From Fusibacter sp. A1 (GTDB lineage Bacteria; Bacillota; Clostridia; Peptostreptococcales; Acidaminobacteraceae), in NCBI RefSeq assembly GCF_004125825.1, contig NZ_QQWI01000009.1, forward strand, positions 141,521 through 205,520: a DNA stretch of 64,000 nt, in the 5' to 3' direction. Under the pieces are notes generated by a model that was not told the DNA's origin, did not search any database, and was given only the letters and a program-made list of their open reading frames with translations. Position 1 is the stretch's first letter, and each line of letters starts with the position of its first letter. The position numbers were made by a program, and so were the translations under genes. This document shows, piece after piece, positions 25,131 through 33,734 of this stretch.

Positions 25131-28100
25131 TCAAAAAAACCCCCCAAGCAACCTCTTCATCATTTCCAGGCTAACCTCTTTTCTATGCGCATAAGCCTGC
25201 ACCTGATCCTGGCCGAGCTTGCTGATGTTAAAGTAGTTGGCCTGAGGATGTGCGAAGATCAGACCGCATACGCTTGCCACAGGCTGCATCATATATGAGC
25301 TGGTCAGTGTCATACCAGTATGTCTCTTCACATCGAGTAGTTCGAACAGTTGCTCCTTCTCCGAATGGTCCGGAAGCGATGGGTAACCTATCGCAGGTCT
25401 GATACTTCTGTACTTGCCCCTAAAGAGGTCTTCTGCAGATAGTGCTTCATCCACTGCAAAGCCCCAATGTTTTTTTCTGATATCAAGGTGTAGACGTTCA
25501 GCAAAACTCTCCGCGATCCTGTCAGCGAGCATCTTGGTCATGATCGCCCTGTATTCGTCCCCTACGGACTTGCATTCCCGATAGACCTCGTCAAATCCGT
25601 AGCCTGCGGTCACAGCGAACATCCCGACATAATCCACGATTCCAGAACTCTCGGGAGCGATATAATCCGTAAGCGACTTATGCTCAGAACCGACTTCCTG
25701 CTGCCTGAAGATATTGAACTGGGTGATCTGTTCTCCACTGGCATCCTTTATGATGAGTTTTCCTTCACTACTGCTACAAGGAGCGATGCTGAACACTCCT
25801 CTTGTTACCAGCCGCTCGTCGTTTTCGAACTCATCGAGCATGTTGTTGGCATCTGTGAACAGCTTCATCGCTTCATGCCCATAATGGTCGTCTGTTAAGA
25901 TGTCCGGATACTTCTTGCGCATACCCCAAGAGGTGAAAAAGAAGGTCCAGTCGATGGTTTCACGAAGCTCTTTGATGGAATAGCTCACCGCACTCACTTC
26001 ACTTACTTTGGGTACCGGTGGTATGAATCCCTCATAATCCATCAGAAACGCATCTTCAAGGGTCTTCTCATACGACGCTAGGGGACGCTTGATCTCCGAA
26101 TAGGTCTGTCTTAGGGTCTCGTACTGCAGATGAAGTTCCTGTGCGAAAAGATCACGCCGATCGCTGATCAGTTCTTTTGCATATGCCACCGTTTTGGAGG
26201 CGTCTGTCGCATGGTACACGTATTTGGGATACTCCGGTTCGAGTCTCACCGCAGTATGAACTTTTGATGTCGTGGCGCCACCGATAATGATCGGTAGGTC
26301 CATGTTGTGCCTTCTGACTTCCGAGATGATATGGCGCATTTCATCAAGGCTTGGAGTGATCAGTCCGCTAAGTCCGATGATATCGACCTTATGCTCCAAT
26401 GCCGCTTCGACGATCGCTTCTGCCGAAACCATGATGCCAAGATCGATCACCTCAAAATTGTTGCATGCCAGTATGACACCTACGATATTCTTTCCGATGT
26501 CGTGCACGTCGCCCTTGACCGTCGCAAGCAAGACCTTACCGGCTTTACGCGCCCCTTCGCTTTGCTGACTTTCCTCGATGTAGGGCTGTAGGATGGATAC
26601 GGCTTGCTTCATGACACGCGCCGTCTTCACCACTTGCGGGAGAAACATTTTACCTTCTCCGAAGCGCTCACCGACCACACGCATTCCAGACATGAGCGGA
26701 CCCTCGATGATATCAAGCGGAGAATCCACCGCCGCCAGGAGTTCGTGTAGGTCCTCGTCCAAATATTGAGTGACACCCTTGATCAGGCTATGCTTCAGCC
26801 GCTCTTCAACGGTTTCTTCCCGCCAGCCTAATCTTGCCGACTCATCACCCGATTTAGCGTCTTCCTTATGGTTTTGAGCCCACTCAAGCAGTTTTTCAAA
26901 TGCTCCCTTGCTCCGATTGAGCACCACATCCTCGACCATCTCGATAAGATTCTTTTCAATCTCGTCATAGGGCTCGAGCATCCCAGGATTCACAATTCCC
27001 ATATCCATTCCGGCATTCACCGCATGATAGAGAAAGACAGCGTGCATGGCTTCCCTGACATGGTTTAGTCCCCTGAACGAGAAGGACAGGTTGCTGACCC
27101 CTCCGCTCACCTTGGCTCCATAAAGATTCTCCTTGATCCATCTTGTCGCTTCGATATAGTCCACCGCATAATTGTCATGTTCTTCGATGCCTGTGGCTAT
27201 GGCGAGGATATTGGGGTCGAAGATGATCGCCTTTGGATCAAATCCAACTTTTTCAGTCAGTATCTCATAGGCTCTGGCGCATACCTCAATTTTTCTCTTA
27301 TAGGAGTCCGCTTGGCCTTTTTCATCAAATGCCATCACGACAACAGCTGCATTGAACTGCCTGATTATGCTCGCCTGAGCGATAAACTCGGCCTCACCGT
27401 TTTTTAGACTGATCGAATTCACAATCGACCTTCCCTGTATCGCCTTAAGCCCTGCTTCAAGCACTTCCCATTTCGAAGAGTCTATCATCACAGGTACTTT
27501 GGCTATTTCAGGCTCACTCGTGATAAGCCTTAAGAAATGGACCATTTCTTCCTTGGCGTCCAGCATCGCATCGTCAAAGTTGATGTCGATGACCTGAGCC
27601 CCGTTCTCCACTTGCTCCCTTGCGACATCCAGTGCCTCCGTATATTTCTTTTCGCGGATCAGTCTGGCGAATTTTTTTGATCCTGCGACATTGGTTCTTT
27701 CACCCACGTTCACATAATTTCTGCTGGGATCCACGACTACCGTCTCAAGACCGGCTAGGATCAGCGGCTCATCCAGCTTTTCAGGCACTCTTGGACGCTC
27801 GTCTCTGACAAGGTCCGCGATCGCCTCGATATGGCTAGGTGTCGTGCCACAGCATCCCCCTACCATGTTCAGCGCCTGCTCGCCGACCAGCTCCTTTAAA
27901 AACTCTACCGTGGTTTCTGGAAGCTCGTCATAGGCACCGAACTGATTCGGAAGTCCGGCGTTTGGATAGACACTGATGTACTTTTCAGTGGTTCGGGCAA
28001 GTTCCTTGATATATGGGACCAGTTCCTTGGCTCCAAAAGAGCAGTTTAGTCCTAAAGCGACGACTCTGGGATGATCCAGTGATTTGAAAAATGCCTCCAT

Positions 28101-28760
28101 GGTCTGACCGGTCAGGCTCCTGCCGCTCTTGTCCGTCAAGGTGCCCGACAAGAGGACTGGTAGATCCAGTTTTTTTGCAGACAAAGCGTTCTCTATCGCT
28201 ACCAGTGCCGCACGCGCGTTCAGGGAGTCGAAGACGGTTTCTATCAAAAATGCGTCCACACCTCCGTCGATAAGGGCCAATGCCTGCTCTTCATATGCGC
28301 TGACCATCTCATCAAAATCTATGGACCTGAATCCGGGATCCTCCACTTTGGGCGAGATCGAAAGCGTCTTATTTGTCGGCCCAATGGCTCCTGCAACAAA
28401 CAGAGGCCTGTCCGTATCGATGGATTCAGCGGCCTTTCTGGCGACTCTCACAGCCTGAACGTTGATCTCATAGACATCGTGCTCCAGATGATAATCCGCC
28501 TGCGAGATCCGATTCGCATTGAAGGTGTTGGTCTCCACGATGTCGGCGCCTGCCTTGTAATAGGCTCTGTGGATCGCTTCTATCACATCGGGTCTGGTTT
28601 TTACAAGGACGTCGTGGTTTCCTTTGAGTGGCACTTCATGGTCCTCATATGCTACTTTTCGATAATCTTCTTCCTGTAAATTGTACTGCTGAATCATCGT
28701 ACCCATCGCACCATCTAGCACGACAATCTTTTCTTTGAACAACTCTAAGAAACGCTTCAT
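25131..28760 (-). CDS. metH: cobalamin-dependent methionine synthase, full length
   Basis: 1209 residues with all four modules. The homocysteine domain (about 1-325) has its zinc cysteines in LNCSFGA and VGGCCGTTP. The methyl-THF domain (about 345-610) starts VNVGERTNVAGSKKF. The cap and B12 domain (about 640-880) has DVHDIGKNIVGV, whose histidine ligates cobalt. The reactivation domain (about 900-1209) has the AdoMet motif RPAIGYPSLPDHSEK. Many Clostridia carry versions without the last module, so this is a complete enzyme. The 3' end is a run of six G and seven T just before TGA. The ribosome site is weak (GGTTGGTGATTTC). It has its own promoter behind the two-component system. Confidence 0.97.
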   Translation of the reverse strand: MKRFLELFKEKIVVLDGAMGTMIQQYNLQEEDYRKVAYEDHEVPLKGNHDVLVKTRPDVIEAIHRAYYKAGADIVETNTFNANRISQADYHLEHDVYEINVQAVRVARKAAESIDTDRPLFVAGAIGPTNKTLSISPKVEDPGFRSIDFDEMVSAYEEQALALIDGGVDAFLIETVFDSLNARAALVAIENALSAKKLDLPVLLSGTLTDKSGRSLTGQTMEAFFKSLDHPRVVALGLNCSFGAKELVPYIKELARTTEKYISVYPNAGLPNQFGAYDELPETTVEFLKELVGEQALNMVGGCCGTTPSHIEAIADLVRDERPRVPEKLDEPLILAGLETVVVDPSRNYVNVGERTNVAGSKKFARLIREKKYTEALDVAREQVENGAQVIDINFDDAMLDAKEEMVHFLRLITSEPEIAKVPVMIDSSKWEVLEAGLKAIQGRSIVNSISLKNGEAEFIAQASIIRQFNAAVVVMAFDEKGQADSYKRKIEVCARAYEILTEKVGFDPKAIIFDPNILAIATGIEEHDNYAVDYIEATRWIKENLYGAKVSGGVSNLSFSFRGLNHVREAMHAVFLYHAVNAGMDMGIVNPGMLEPYDEIEKNLIEMVEDVVLNRSKGAFEKLLEWAQNHKEDAKSGDESARLGWREETVEERLKHSLIKGVTQYLDEDLHELLAAVDSPLDIIEGPLMSGMRVVGERFGEGKMFLPQVVKTARVMKQAVSILQPYIEESQQSEGARKAGKVLLATVKGDVHDIGKNIVGVILACNNFEVIDLGIMVSAEAIVEAALEHKVDIIGLSGLITPSLDEMRHIISEVRRHNMDLPIIIGGATTSKVHTAVRLEPEYPKYVYHATDASKTVAYAKELISDRRDLFAQELHLQYETLRQTYSEIKRPLASYEKTLEDAFLMDYEGFIPPVPKVSEVSAVSYSIKELRETIDWTFFFTSWGMRKKYPDILTDDHYGHEAMKLFTDANNMLDEFENDERLVTRGVFSIAPCSSSEGKLIIKDASGEQITQFNIFRQQEVGSEHKSLTDYIAPESSGIVDYVGMFAVTAGYGFDEVYRECKSVGDEYRAIMTKMLADRIAESFAERLHLDIRKKHWGFAVDEALSAEDLFRGKYRSIRPAIGYPSLPDHSEKEQLFELLDVKRHTGMTLTSSYMMQPVASVCGLIFAHPQANYFNISKLGQDQVQAYAHRKEVSLEMMKRLLGGFF

Positions 28761-28790
28761 GAAATCACCAACCTATCCGAATTTATACTT

Positions 28791-28840
28791 TGTCGGGGCC
28801 TGCACAAGGTCTGGCCCCGACACTATTAACAATCAGTATA
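28791..28840 (-). promoter_or_regulatory. metH -10 element and strong leader hairpin
   Basis: The minus strand shows TATACT (28840 to 28835) and, beginning about 12 bases downstream, a perfect 10-bp GC-rich inverted repeat TGTCGGGGCC / GGCCCCGACA (28791-28822) around a 12-base loop. No T tract follows, so it is not a terminator; it would cap the 5' end of the metH transcript about 30 bases before the start codon. I find no cobalamin or SAM riboswitch core here. The -35 is weak. Confidence 0.55.
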
Positions 28841-28907
28841 CTTAAATTCAAAGGCAGATGCTACAAAATAATTGGTCTTCTTTAGGTATATCAGTCCGAT
28901 ACCAAAA

Positions 28908-28950
28908 AACCGATAAAACAAGAATCAGAAGGACTCTTGTTTTATCGGTT
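28908..28950 (-). terminator. two-component operon terminator embedded in the kinase gene
   Basis: A perfect 16-bp stem AACCGATAAAACAAGA (28908-28923) / TCTTGTTTTATCGGTT (28935-28950), followed on the minus strand by six T. Its 5' arm encodes the last kinase residues, and the stop codon (28925-28927) is in the loop. Confidence 0.92.
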
Positions 28951-30307
28951 CCTTATTTAATGAAATCAGCCATCTGACCCCACTTGTATATGTCTCATCC
29001 CATGTGAGCGTTCCACACAGCCTATCAACAAGTCTCTTTACGATCGTGAGTCCCAGGCCTGTTCCCGCACCTTTGGATCTGGCTTCGTCGCCGATGACAA
29101 AAGGCTTGAACAAGTCCGATTTTATGCTATCTGGAATACCGGGACCCTCGTCCTGCACCATGATCTCAACCGTCTCGTCGAGCTCAGTAAGCTCGACCGT
29201 GATGGTCCCGCCGTCGCTTGAATACCTGATCGCATTGGAGATAAGATTCGAGATCAGCCGCTTGAAAAGGGACACGTCGAATACCGCATGGCACTCGTCG
29301 TCTGGAAGCAACACTTCAATCTGCTTTTGGCTCCCTTCGATATCGGGATAATACTGGATAAGGGTGTTTCTCAAGACACCGGCAACATCGTGCGATCGGT
29401 TTTCGACCGCCAGCTGCTCGCTGTCGTATTTTGCAAAGTCGAACAGGTCGTTGACCAGATCGTTCGCAAGCATGGCGTTGCTATGAATCACGTTGACCGC
29501 ATTCTTCTTCATCTGCGGCGACAAGGAATGTTCGTTGATCAGGGTTTCTGCATAACCGGCAATATTCGTAAGCGGCGTTCTGATGTCGTGGGACATGCTC
29601 AGCACCATCCGCTTGCGTTCAGTCTCGGCTTCTTGCAGCTGACTGACCTGCTTATTGATCGTTTGCCCCATGTCTATGATCGATATCTTCAGAACTTCAA
29701 GTTCGTTTGAAGATGAGAATGGAATCTCAGAGACGTCTGTTCCGGCAGATATCCCTTCTACCGCTTCTTTCATCAGCAGGATCGGATGGACGAAATGCAA
29801 CTTCAAGTAATACGTCAACAGCAGCATCAGTACCGCTGTCACCGCGATGAAAACGATGAAATGGTAGATGATGATGTCGATGATAAAGGGCGGAGCGATC
29901 AGGTCCGGTCCATAAACCACGAACAGGTCGTCCTTATCCTTGAATGGATGGTAGGTGATAAACTCGGTATAATTCTTGAACAAGTCATCGTATTCCTTTT
30001 GAGAATACTGGTATCCGAACGCATGAGGACTCCCAGCTTCGTCCTTGACCCTCTTATCCTCGTTTAGAAACTCGATATATTCCACAAGTCCGTTCGTATT
30101 GCGAAGAGCGACATCCATCCCCTCATCGATGTAGTCCTTGAGTATCGTATCCATATTGTAGCCCTTATGGGTATAGATCCTTTGGTCGATGATGTTGACG
30201 ACAGACACGACCATGATGACAAGCGTTAAAAGTACTGCCACCATCAAGCCCAAAACATATCCTGTCAAATTCGTTGCAATTCGAGTTTTAAACCGTTCTT
30301 TAAGCAT
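28925..30307 (-). CDS. membrane sensor histidine kinase
   Basis: 460 residues. Two membrane helices (about 14-38 and 146-168) flank an extracytoplasmic sensing region of about 105 residues with no known motif. A HAMP-like linker, a HisKA domain with SMSHDIRTPLTNIAGYAE and a HATPase domain (NLISNAIRY, DEGPGIP, GTGLGL) follow. All catalytic boxes are intact. The ATG overlaps the regulator stop by one base (TAATG). The signal is unknown; proximity to metH does not show a functional link. Confidence 0.95.
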   Translation of the reverse strand: MLKERFKTRIATNLTGYVLGLMVAVLLTLVIMVVSVVNIIDQRIYTHKGYNMDTILKDYIDEGMDVALRNTNGLVEYIEFLNEDKRVKDEAGSPHAFGYQYSQKEYDDLFKNYTEFITYHPFKDKDDLFVVYGPDLIAPPFIIDIIIYHFIVFIAVTAVLMLLLTYYLKLHFVHPILLMKEAVEGISAGTDVSEIPFSSSNELEVLKISIIDMGQTINKQVSQLQEAETERKRMVLSMSHDIRTPLTNIAGYAETLINEHSLSPQMKKNAVNVIHSNAMLANDLVNDLFDFAKYDSEQLAVENRSHDVAGVLRNTLIQYYPDIEGSQKQIEVLLPDDECHAVFDVSLFKRLISNLISNAIRYSSDGGTITVELTELDETVEIMVQDEGPGIPDSIKSDLFKPFVIGDEARSKGAGTGLGLTIVKRLVDRLCGTLTWDETYTSGVRWLISLNKEPIKQESF

Positions 30308-30996
30308 TATAATTGCTCCATCCTATATCCCAGTCCCTTGATCGTGACAATATAATTCGGTTTTTTTGGGTTCTCTTCTATTTTTTCCCTTAACTGACTG
30401 ATGTGAACCATGATGGTGTTCGAATCGGTCAAATAGTCCTCATCCCACACCTGCTTGTAGATCTGCTCTTTCGTAAAGATCCTGCCGGGTGACGACATCA
30501 GCATTTCCATCAGTTTAAAGGCTTTTGGATTGAGTTGTATCTCTTTTCCTTCTTTGAATAGCAGATAGGACTCAGGATGCAATGTGAAGCAACCGTTCTG
30601 ATAGGTTACTTGCTCTTTGGGCATTTGGTAATCTGTATACCTTCTCATGCTCGCCTTCACCCTGTAAACAAGCTCAACGGCGCTAAAAGGCTTTTCTATA
30701 TAGTCGTCGGCACCGTGTCCGAAGGCTTCCACTTTCGCAGATTCCTCAGTCCTGGCCGTCAAAAACAAGACAGGAGCAACGGAGTGTTTTCGAATACGCT
30801 TGAGAATTTCCACACCGTTCATATAGGGGAGCATGTAATCCAATAGGAACATGTCGTATTCCGTTTCCCGACTCATGTTCACCGCATCAGCTCCATCAAA
30901 TGCCTGATCGATGACAAATCCTGCCTTCTCTAAATGCATTTTCACAAGTTCATTGATGTCTTTTTCATCTTCAACCACTAAAATTCGATAACTCAT
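30307..30996 (-). CDS. OmpR/PhoB-type response regulator
   Basis: 229 residues: a receiver domain with the acidic pair in LVVEDEKD, the phosphorylated aspartate in LLDYMLPYMNG (about residue 53) and the conserved lysine in YIEKPFSAVEL, then a winged-helix domain ending in TIKGLGYRME. First gene of the pair with the kinase at 30307. It probably controls its own operon and other genes outside the window. Ribosome site GGAAGGTG is seven bases before the ATG. Confidence 0.96.
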   Translation of the reverse strand: MSYRILVVEDEKDINELVKMHLEKAGFVIDQAFDGADAVNMSRETEYDMFLLDYMLPYMNGVEILKRIRKHSVAPVLFLTARTEESAKVEAFGHGADDYIEKPFSAVELVYRVKASMRRYTDYQMPKEQVTYQNGCFTLHPESYLLFKEGKEIQLNPKAFKLMEMLMSSPGRIFTKEQIYKQVWDEDYLTDSNTIMVHISQLREKIEENPKKPNYIVTIKGLGYRMEQL

Positions 30997-31015
30997 ATAA
31001 TCACCTTCCAGAGTC

Positions 31016-31045
31016 AGTATAACACTTGTTGAAGGCGATTGACAA
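31016..31045 (-). promoter_or_regulatory. promoter of the two-component operon
   Basis: TTGTCA (31045 to 31040), an 18-base spacer and TATACT (31021 to 31016) on the minus strand, about 20 bases before the regulator start codon. Confidence 0.65.
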
Positions 31046-31075
31046 TTGGATACTGCACCTATGCGTCAAATAAAA

Positions 31076-31104
31076 GCCCCCCTGCTGACAGCAGAAGGGG
31101 GGCA
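31076..31104 (-). terminator. terminator of the Lon-family protease gene
   Basis: A GC-rich stem, GCCCCC / GGGGGC plus CTGC / GCAG with a short A bulge, followed on the minus strand by TTTTATTTG. It lies 45 bases after the stop at 31149. Confidence 0.8.
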
Positions 31105-31148
31105 TGACCGCGAAGCAACTTAGACAGATTCTGTTTTGATTGATTTGT

Positions 31149-33614
31149 CTATTGATTTGTCTTTTTAGTTTTCTTTACAGGCGCTTCCTTCTCCTGTTCT
31201 TTTGAGTCTTTCTTCTCCACGTCGCTCTCTCGTTTTCTGATCGGCTTTGCAAGTTGTTTGATCCTTTGATTTACTCTGTAGTGAATGCTTCCTCTGGTAA
31301 ATCCACCGGTGCTGGTCGCTTTGCCAGCTGGTACTCCCGTAAGAATCTCAATACCTTCATCTATGCTTTCTACGGCGTAGATATGGAACATGCCTGCTTT
31401 TACAGCTTCTATCACATCTTCTGCCAACAAGAGGTTCTTCACATTTTGATGAGGAATGATCACCCCTTGTCGCCCCGTCAGTCCTTTAAGTCGACAAACA
31501 TGATAGTATCCCTCGATCTTCTCGTTCACACCGCCAATCGGTTGGATTTCACCGCGCTGGTTAACAGAACCTGTGACCGCGATGGACTGATTGATGGGAA
31601 CGCCCGATAGCGAGGATAGGATCGCATAGAGCTCTGTCGAGGAGGCCGAGTCCCCTTCAATACCGGAGTAAAGCTGTTCAAATACGATAGTGGCTGTCAG
31701 ACTAAGGGGTTTATCCTGTGCGTACATATGGCCCAAGTAACCGGATATGATCATGACACCCTTGTCATGGAGTCCGCCGCTTCGTCTTGCCTCGCGCTCG
31801 ATATTCACTAGTCCTGCCTGACCTCTAAATGTGGATACGGTGATCTTGCTCGGCTTACCAAAGCTGTACTGTCCGCCACCGACCACTGCCAGTCCGTTGA
31901 TTTCTCCTATTTTTTCTCCATCGACATCAATCAGGTAAGTGCCGTCCTCGAACATTTCAAGCACTTTTTCCTCATATTTGTTGGTTCGATTCTTCTTTTC
32001 CTCAAGGGCAGTATTGACGTGGTGGGCGGATACCACCTTGTCGCCCTTCACCTCCGCCCAGGCGTCGGCTTCTATGAGCACATCCACCAATTGGTTGAGA
32101 TGCGTGCTCATCTTGTCCTTGCTTTCTGAAAGCCTTGTTGAATATTGGACCACTCTGCCTACAGCGGTCTTGTCGAAGGCCTTTAAGCCTTTCTCTTCGC
32201 AGTGTTTTGATATAAATCGAGCGAGTTTGTGCATGTTGTCGTCATTTCTGAGCATTTCGACATCAAAGTCCGCCTCGATCTTAAAGAGCTTTCTGAATTC
32301 CTCATCGTAATCATAGAGCAGATAATAGGTATAGGCGTCACCGATGATGATTACCTTCACATCCAGAGGAATCGGCTCCGGCTTCAAGGTTGCGGCGATC
32401 ACATAATTGGTCTGGCTGCCCATTCCTTCAATGGCAATCTGCTCGTCGAGTAAGGCCCGCTTGAGGGCACGCCAGGAATAATAGCTTTGCAACAGGTCTT
32501 TTGCATGTAGAATTAAAAAACCACCGTTGGCTTCATGAAGCGCTCCTGCCTTGATCTGGGTGAAGTCGGTTCTCATCACGCCGAACTCGTTCTTATACTC
32601 GATCGCTCCGATCAGGTTGGAAAACGAAGGATTCGACTCAAAACGTATGGGCGCTCTTGTGAGTTCTGTGTTGTCCACAAAAAGATTCACTTTATAGCGG
32701 TCGAAAAAGGCTTCGGGGTTCTTGTTGGACAGCATCGCAAGCGGATTCTGTTCCATGGATTCTCCCTTTGCCTTGAAGTGGTCGATATGTTCGACGATAT
32801 CGTTTGTCATATCCTCAAGATAGGCCTCAAGTTTTTGCCCGCCCTCAAAATTTTCGATGATTTTAAGCATGTGGTAGCTGACCACCCTGTGGCCCATCTG
32901 ACCGTCGAGCTCCTTGACTTCTTTTCGATAGATCTCCTCTTCTTCCCTGAGCTTATTGAACAGCTCAATCGTCTCAAGACTCAACTTCTCTGAATTGACC
33001 TTCATCAAGTCGTATTCTTCATCCGAAATGTTGCGGTAGACCTCCTCAGTCATGGGTTCACCGTCAATGAGGGGGATGCTTACTAGTCCCCGTTCGTTTT
33101 GACTGAATCTGAACCCGAATCCCTGGCCGATCTCGTTGAGTTCCTCGATGATGGCTCCTGTAGCCTCCTGATACTTTTTAAGAATCTGATTTTTCGTGTT
33201 TTCATAATCCTTTGACGAGAATACGGTCTGAATCTCCTTTTTCAGAAAATCCACGGTCTTCTCCATCCACTTCACAAACTCCTTGCCAGTTCCCGCCTTT
33301 AGACTGATCGCCTTTGGCTGGTGGCTGTTTTCGAAGTTGTTGACATACAGCCAGTCCCTAGGTATCGGTTTGTTTGCGGCCTGTTTTTCAGTGATTTGCA
33401 TGACATAGCTTGTCCTACCGGTGCCCCAGCTCCCAGCCACATAAACGTTGTAGCCTTTCTTTTTGATCGCAAGACCAAAGTCAATCGCCTTTGTCGCACG
33501 CTCCTGCGCGATCAGACCTTGAAGAGGTGTGAGTTCCGCCGTGGTTTCAAAATCCAGGCAGTTGACATCACAATCGCAAGATAGATCCTTTACTGTAAGT
33601 CTTTTATGTTTCAT
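31149..33614 (-). CDS. Lon-family ATP-dependent protease (LonB-like, soluble)
   Basis: 821 residues. The N-terminal part carries an AAA_32-type ATPase with a divergent P-loop GSWGTGRTSY, in which arginine stands for the usual lysine, and a long helical insertion (about 120-330). The C-terminal Lon protease domain has the catalytic serine in EGDSASSTELYAIL and the lysine in GGVNEKIEGYY, so the Ser/Lys dyad is intact. The last 35 residues are a lysine- and glutamate-rich tail. No membrane helix is present. This family is common in Clostridia and is poorly studied. Ribosome site GAGGAGG. Own terminator and probably own promoter. Confidence 0.93.
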   Translation of the reverse strand: MKHKRLTVKDLSCDCDVNCLDFETTAELTPLQGLIAQERATKAIDFGLAIKKKGYNVYVAGSWGTGRTSYVMQITEKQAANKPIPRDWLYVNNFENSHQPKAISLKAGTGKEFVKWMEKTVDFLKKEIQTVFSSKDYENTKNQILKKYQEATGAIIEELNEIGQGFGFRFSQNERGLVSIPLIDGEPMTEEVYRNISDEEYDLMKVNSEKLSLETIELFNKLREEEEIYRKEVKELDGQMGHRVVSYHMLKIIENFEGGQKLEAYLEDMTNDIVEHIDHFKAKGESMEQNPLAMLSNKNPEAFFDRYKVNLFVDNTELTRAPIRFESNPSFSNLIGAIEYKNEFGVMRTDFTQIKAGALHEANGGFLILHAKDLLQSYYSWRALKRALLDEQIAIEGMGSQTNYVIAATLKPEPIPLDVKVIIIGDAYTYYLLYDYDEEFRKLFKIEADFDVEMLRNDDNMHKLARFISKHCEEKGLKAFDKTAVGRVVQYSTRLSESKDKMSTHLNQLVDVLIEADAWAEVKGDKVVSAHHVNTALEEKKNRTNKYEEKVLEMFEDGTYLIDVDGEKIGEINGLAVVGGGQYSFGKPSKITVSTFRGQAGLVNIEREARRSGGLHDKGVMIISGYLGHMYAQDKPLSLTATIVFEQLYSGIEGDSASSTELYAILSSLSGVPINQSIAVTGSVNQRGEIQPIGGVNEKIEGYYHVCRLKGLTGRQGVIIPHQNVKNLLLAEDVIEAVKAGMFHIYAVESIDEGIEILTGVPAGKATSTGGFTRGSIHYRVNQRIKQLAKPIRKRESDVEKKDSKEQEKEAPVKKTKKTNQ

Positions 33615-33697
33615 AGTAACCTCCTCAGTGTCACTTAATTGTATGGCTTGATTTGTCGCTTCGTATTAGTTCCTTTACCCAATAATAAAAAAAAAAA

Positions 33698-33720
33698 CCT
33701 ACGAATCAAATATTCGTAGG
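33698..33720 (-). terminator. terminator of the polysaccharide operon
   Basis: A perfect 9-bp stem CCTACGAAT / ATTCGTAGG with a 5-base loop, followed on the minus strand by 11 T. It starts 15 bases after the stop of the ligase gene. Confidence 0.93.
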
Positions 33721-33734
33721 ATAAATTTAACATT

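Noticed and set aside
28761..28924. Cobalamin or SAM riboswitch upstream of metH
   Set aside because: The leader is about 70-160 bases with one hairpin; no B12 box and no SAM-I or SAM-II core could be found.
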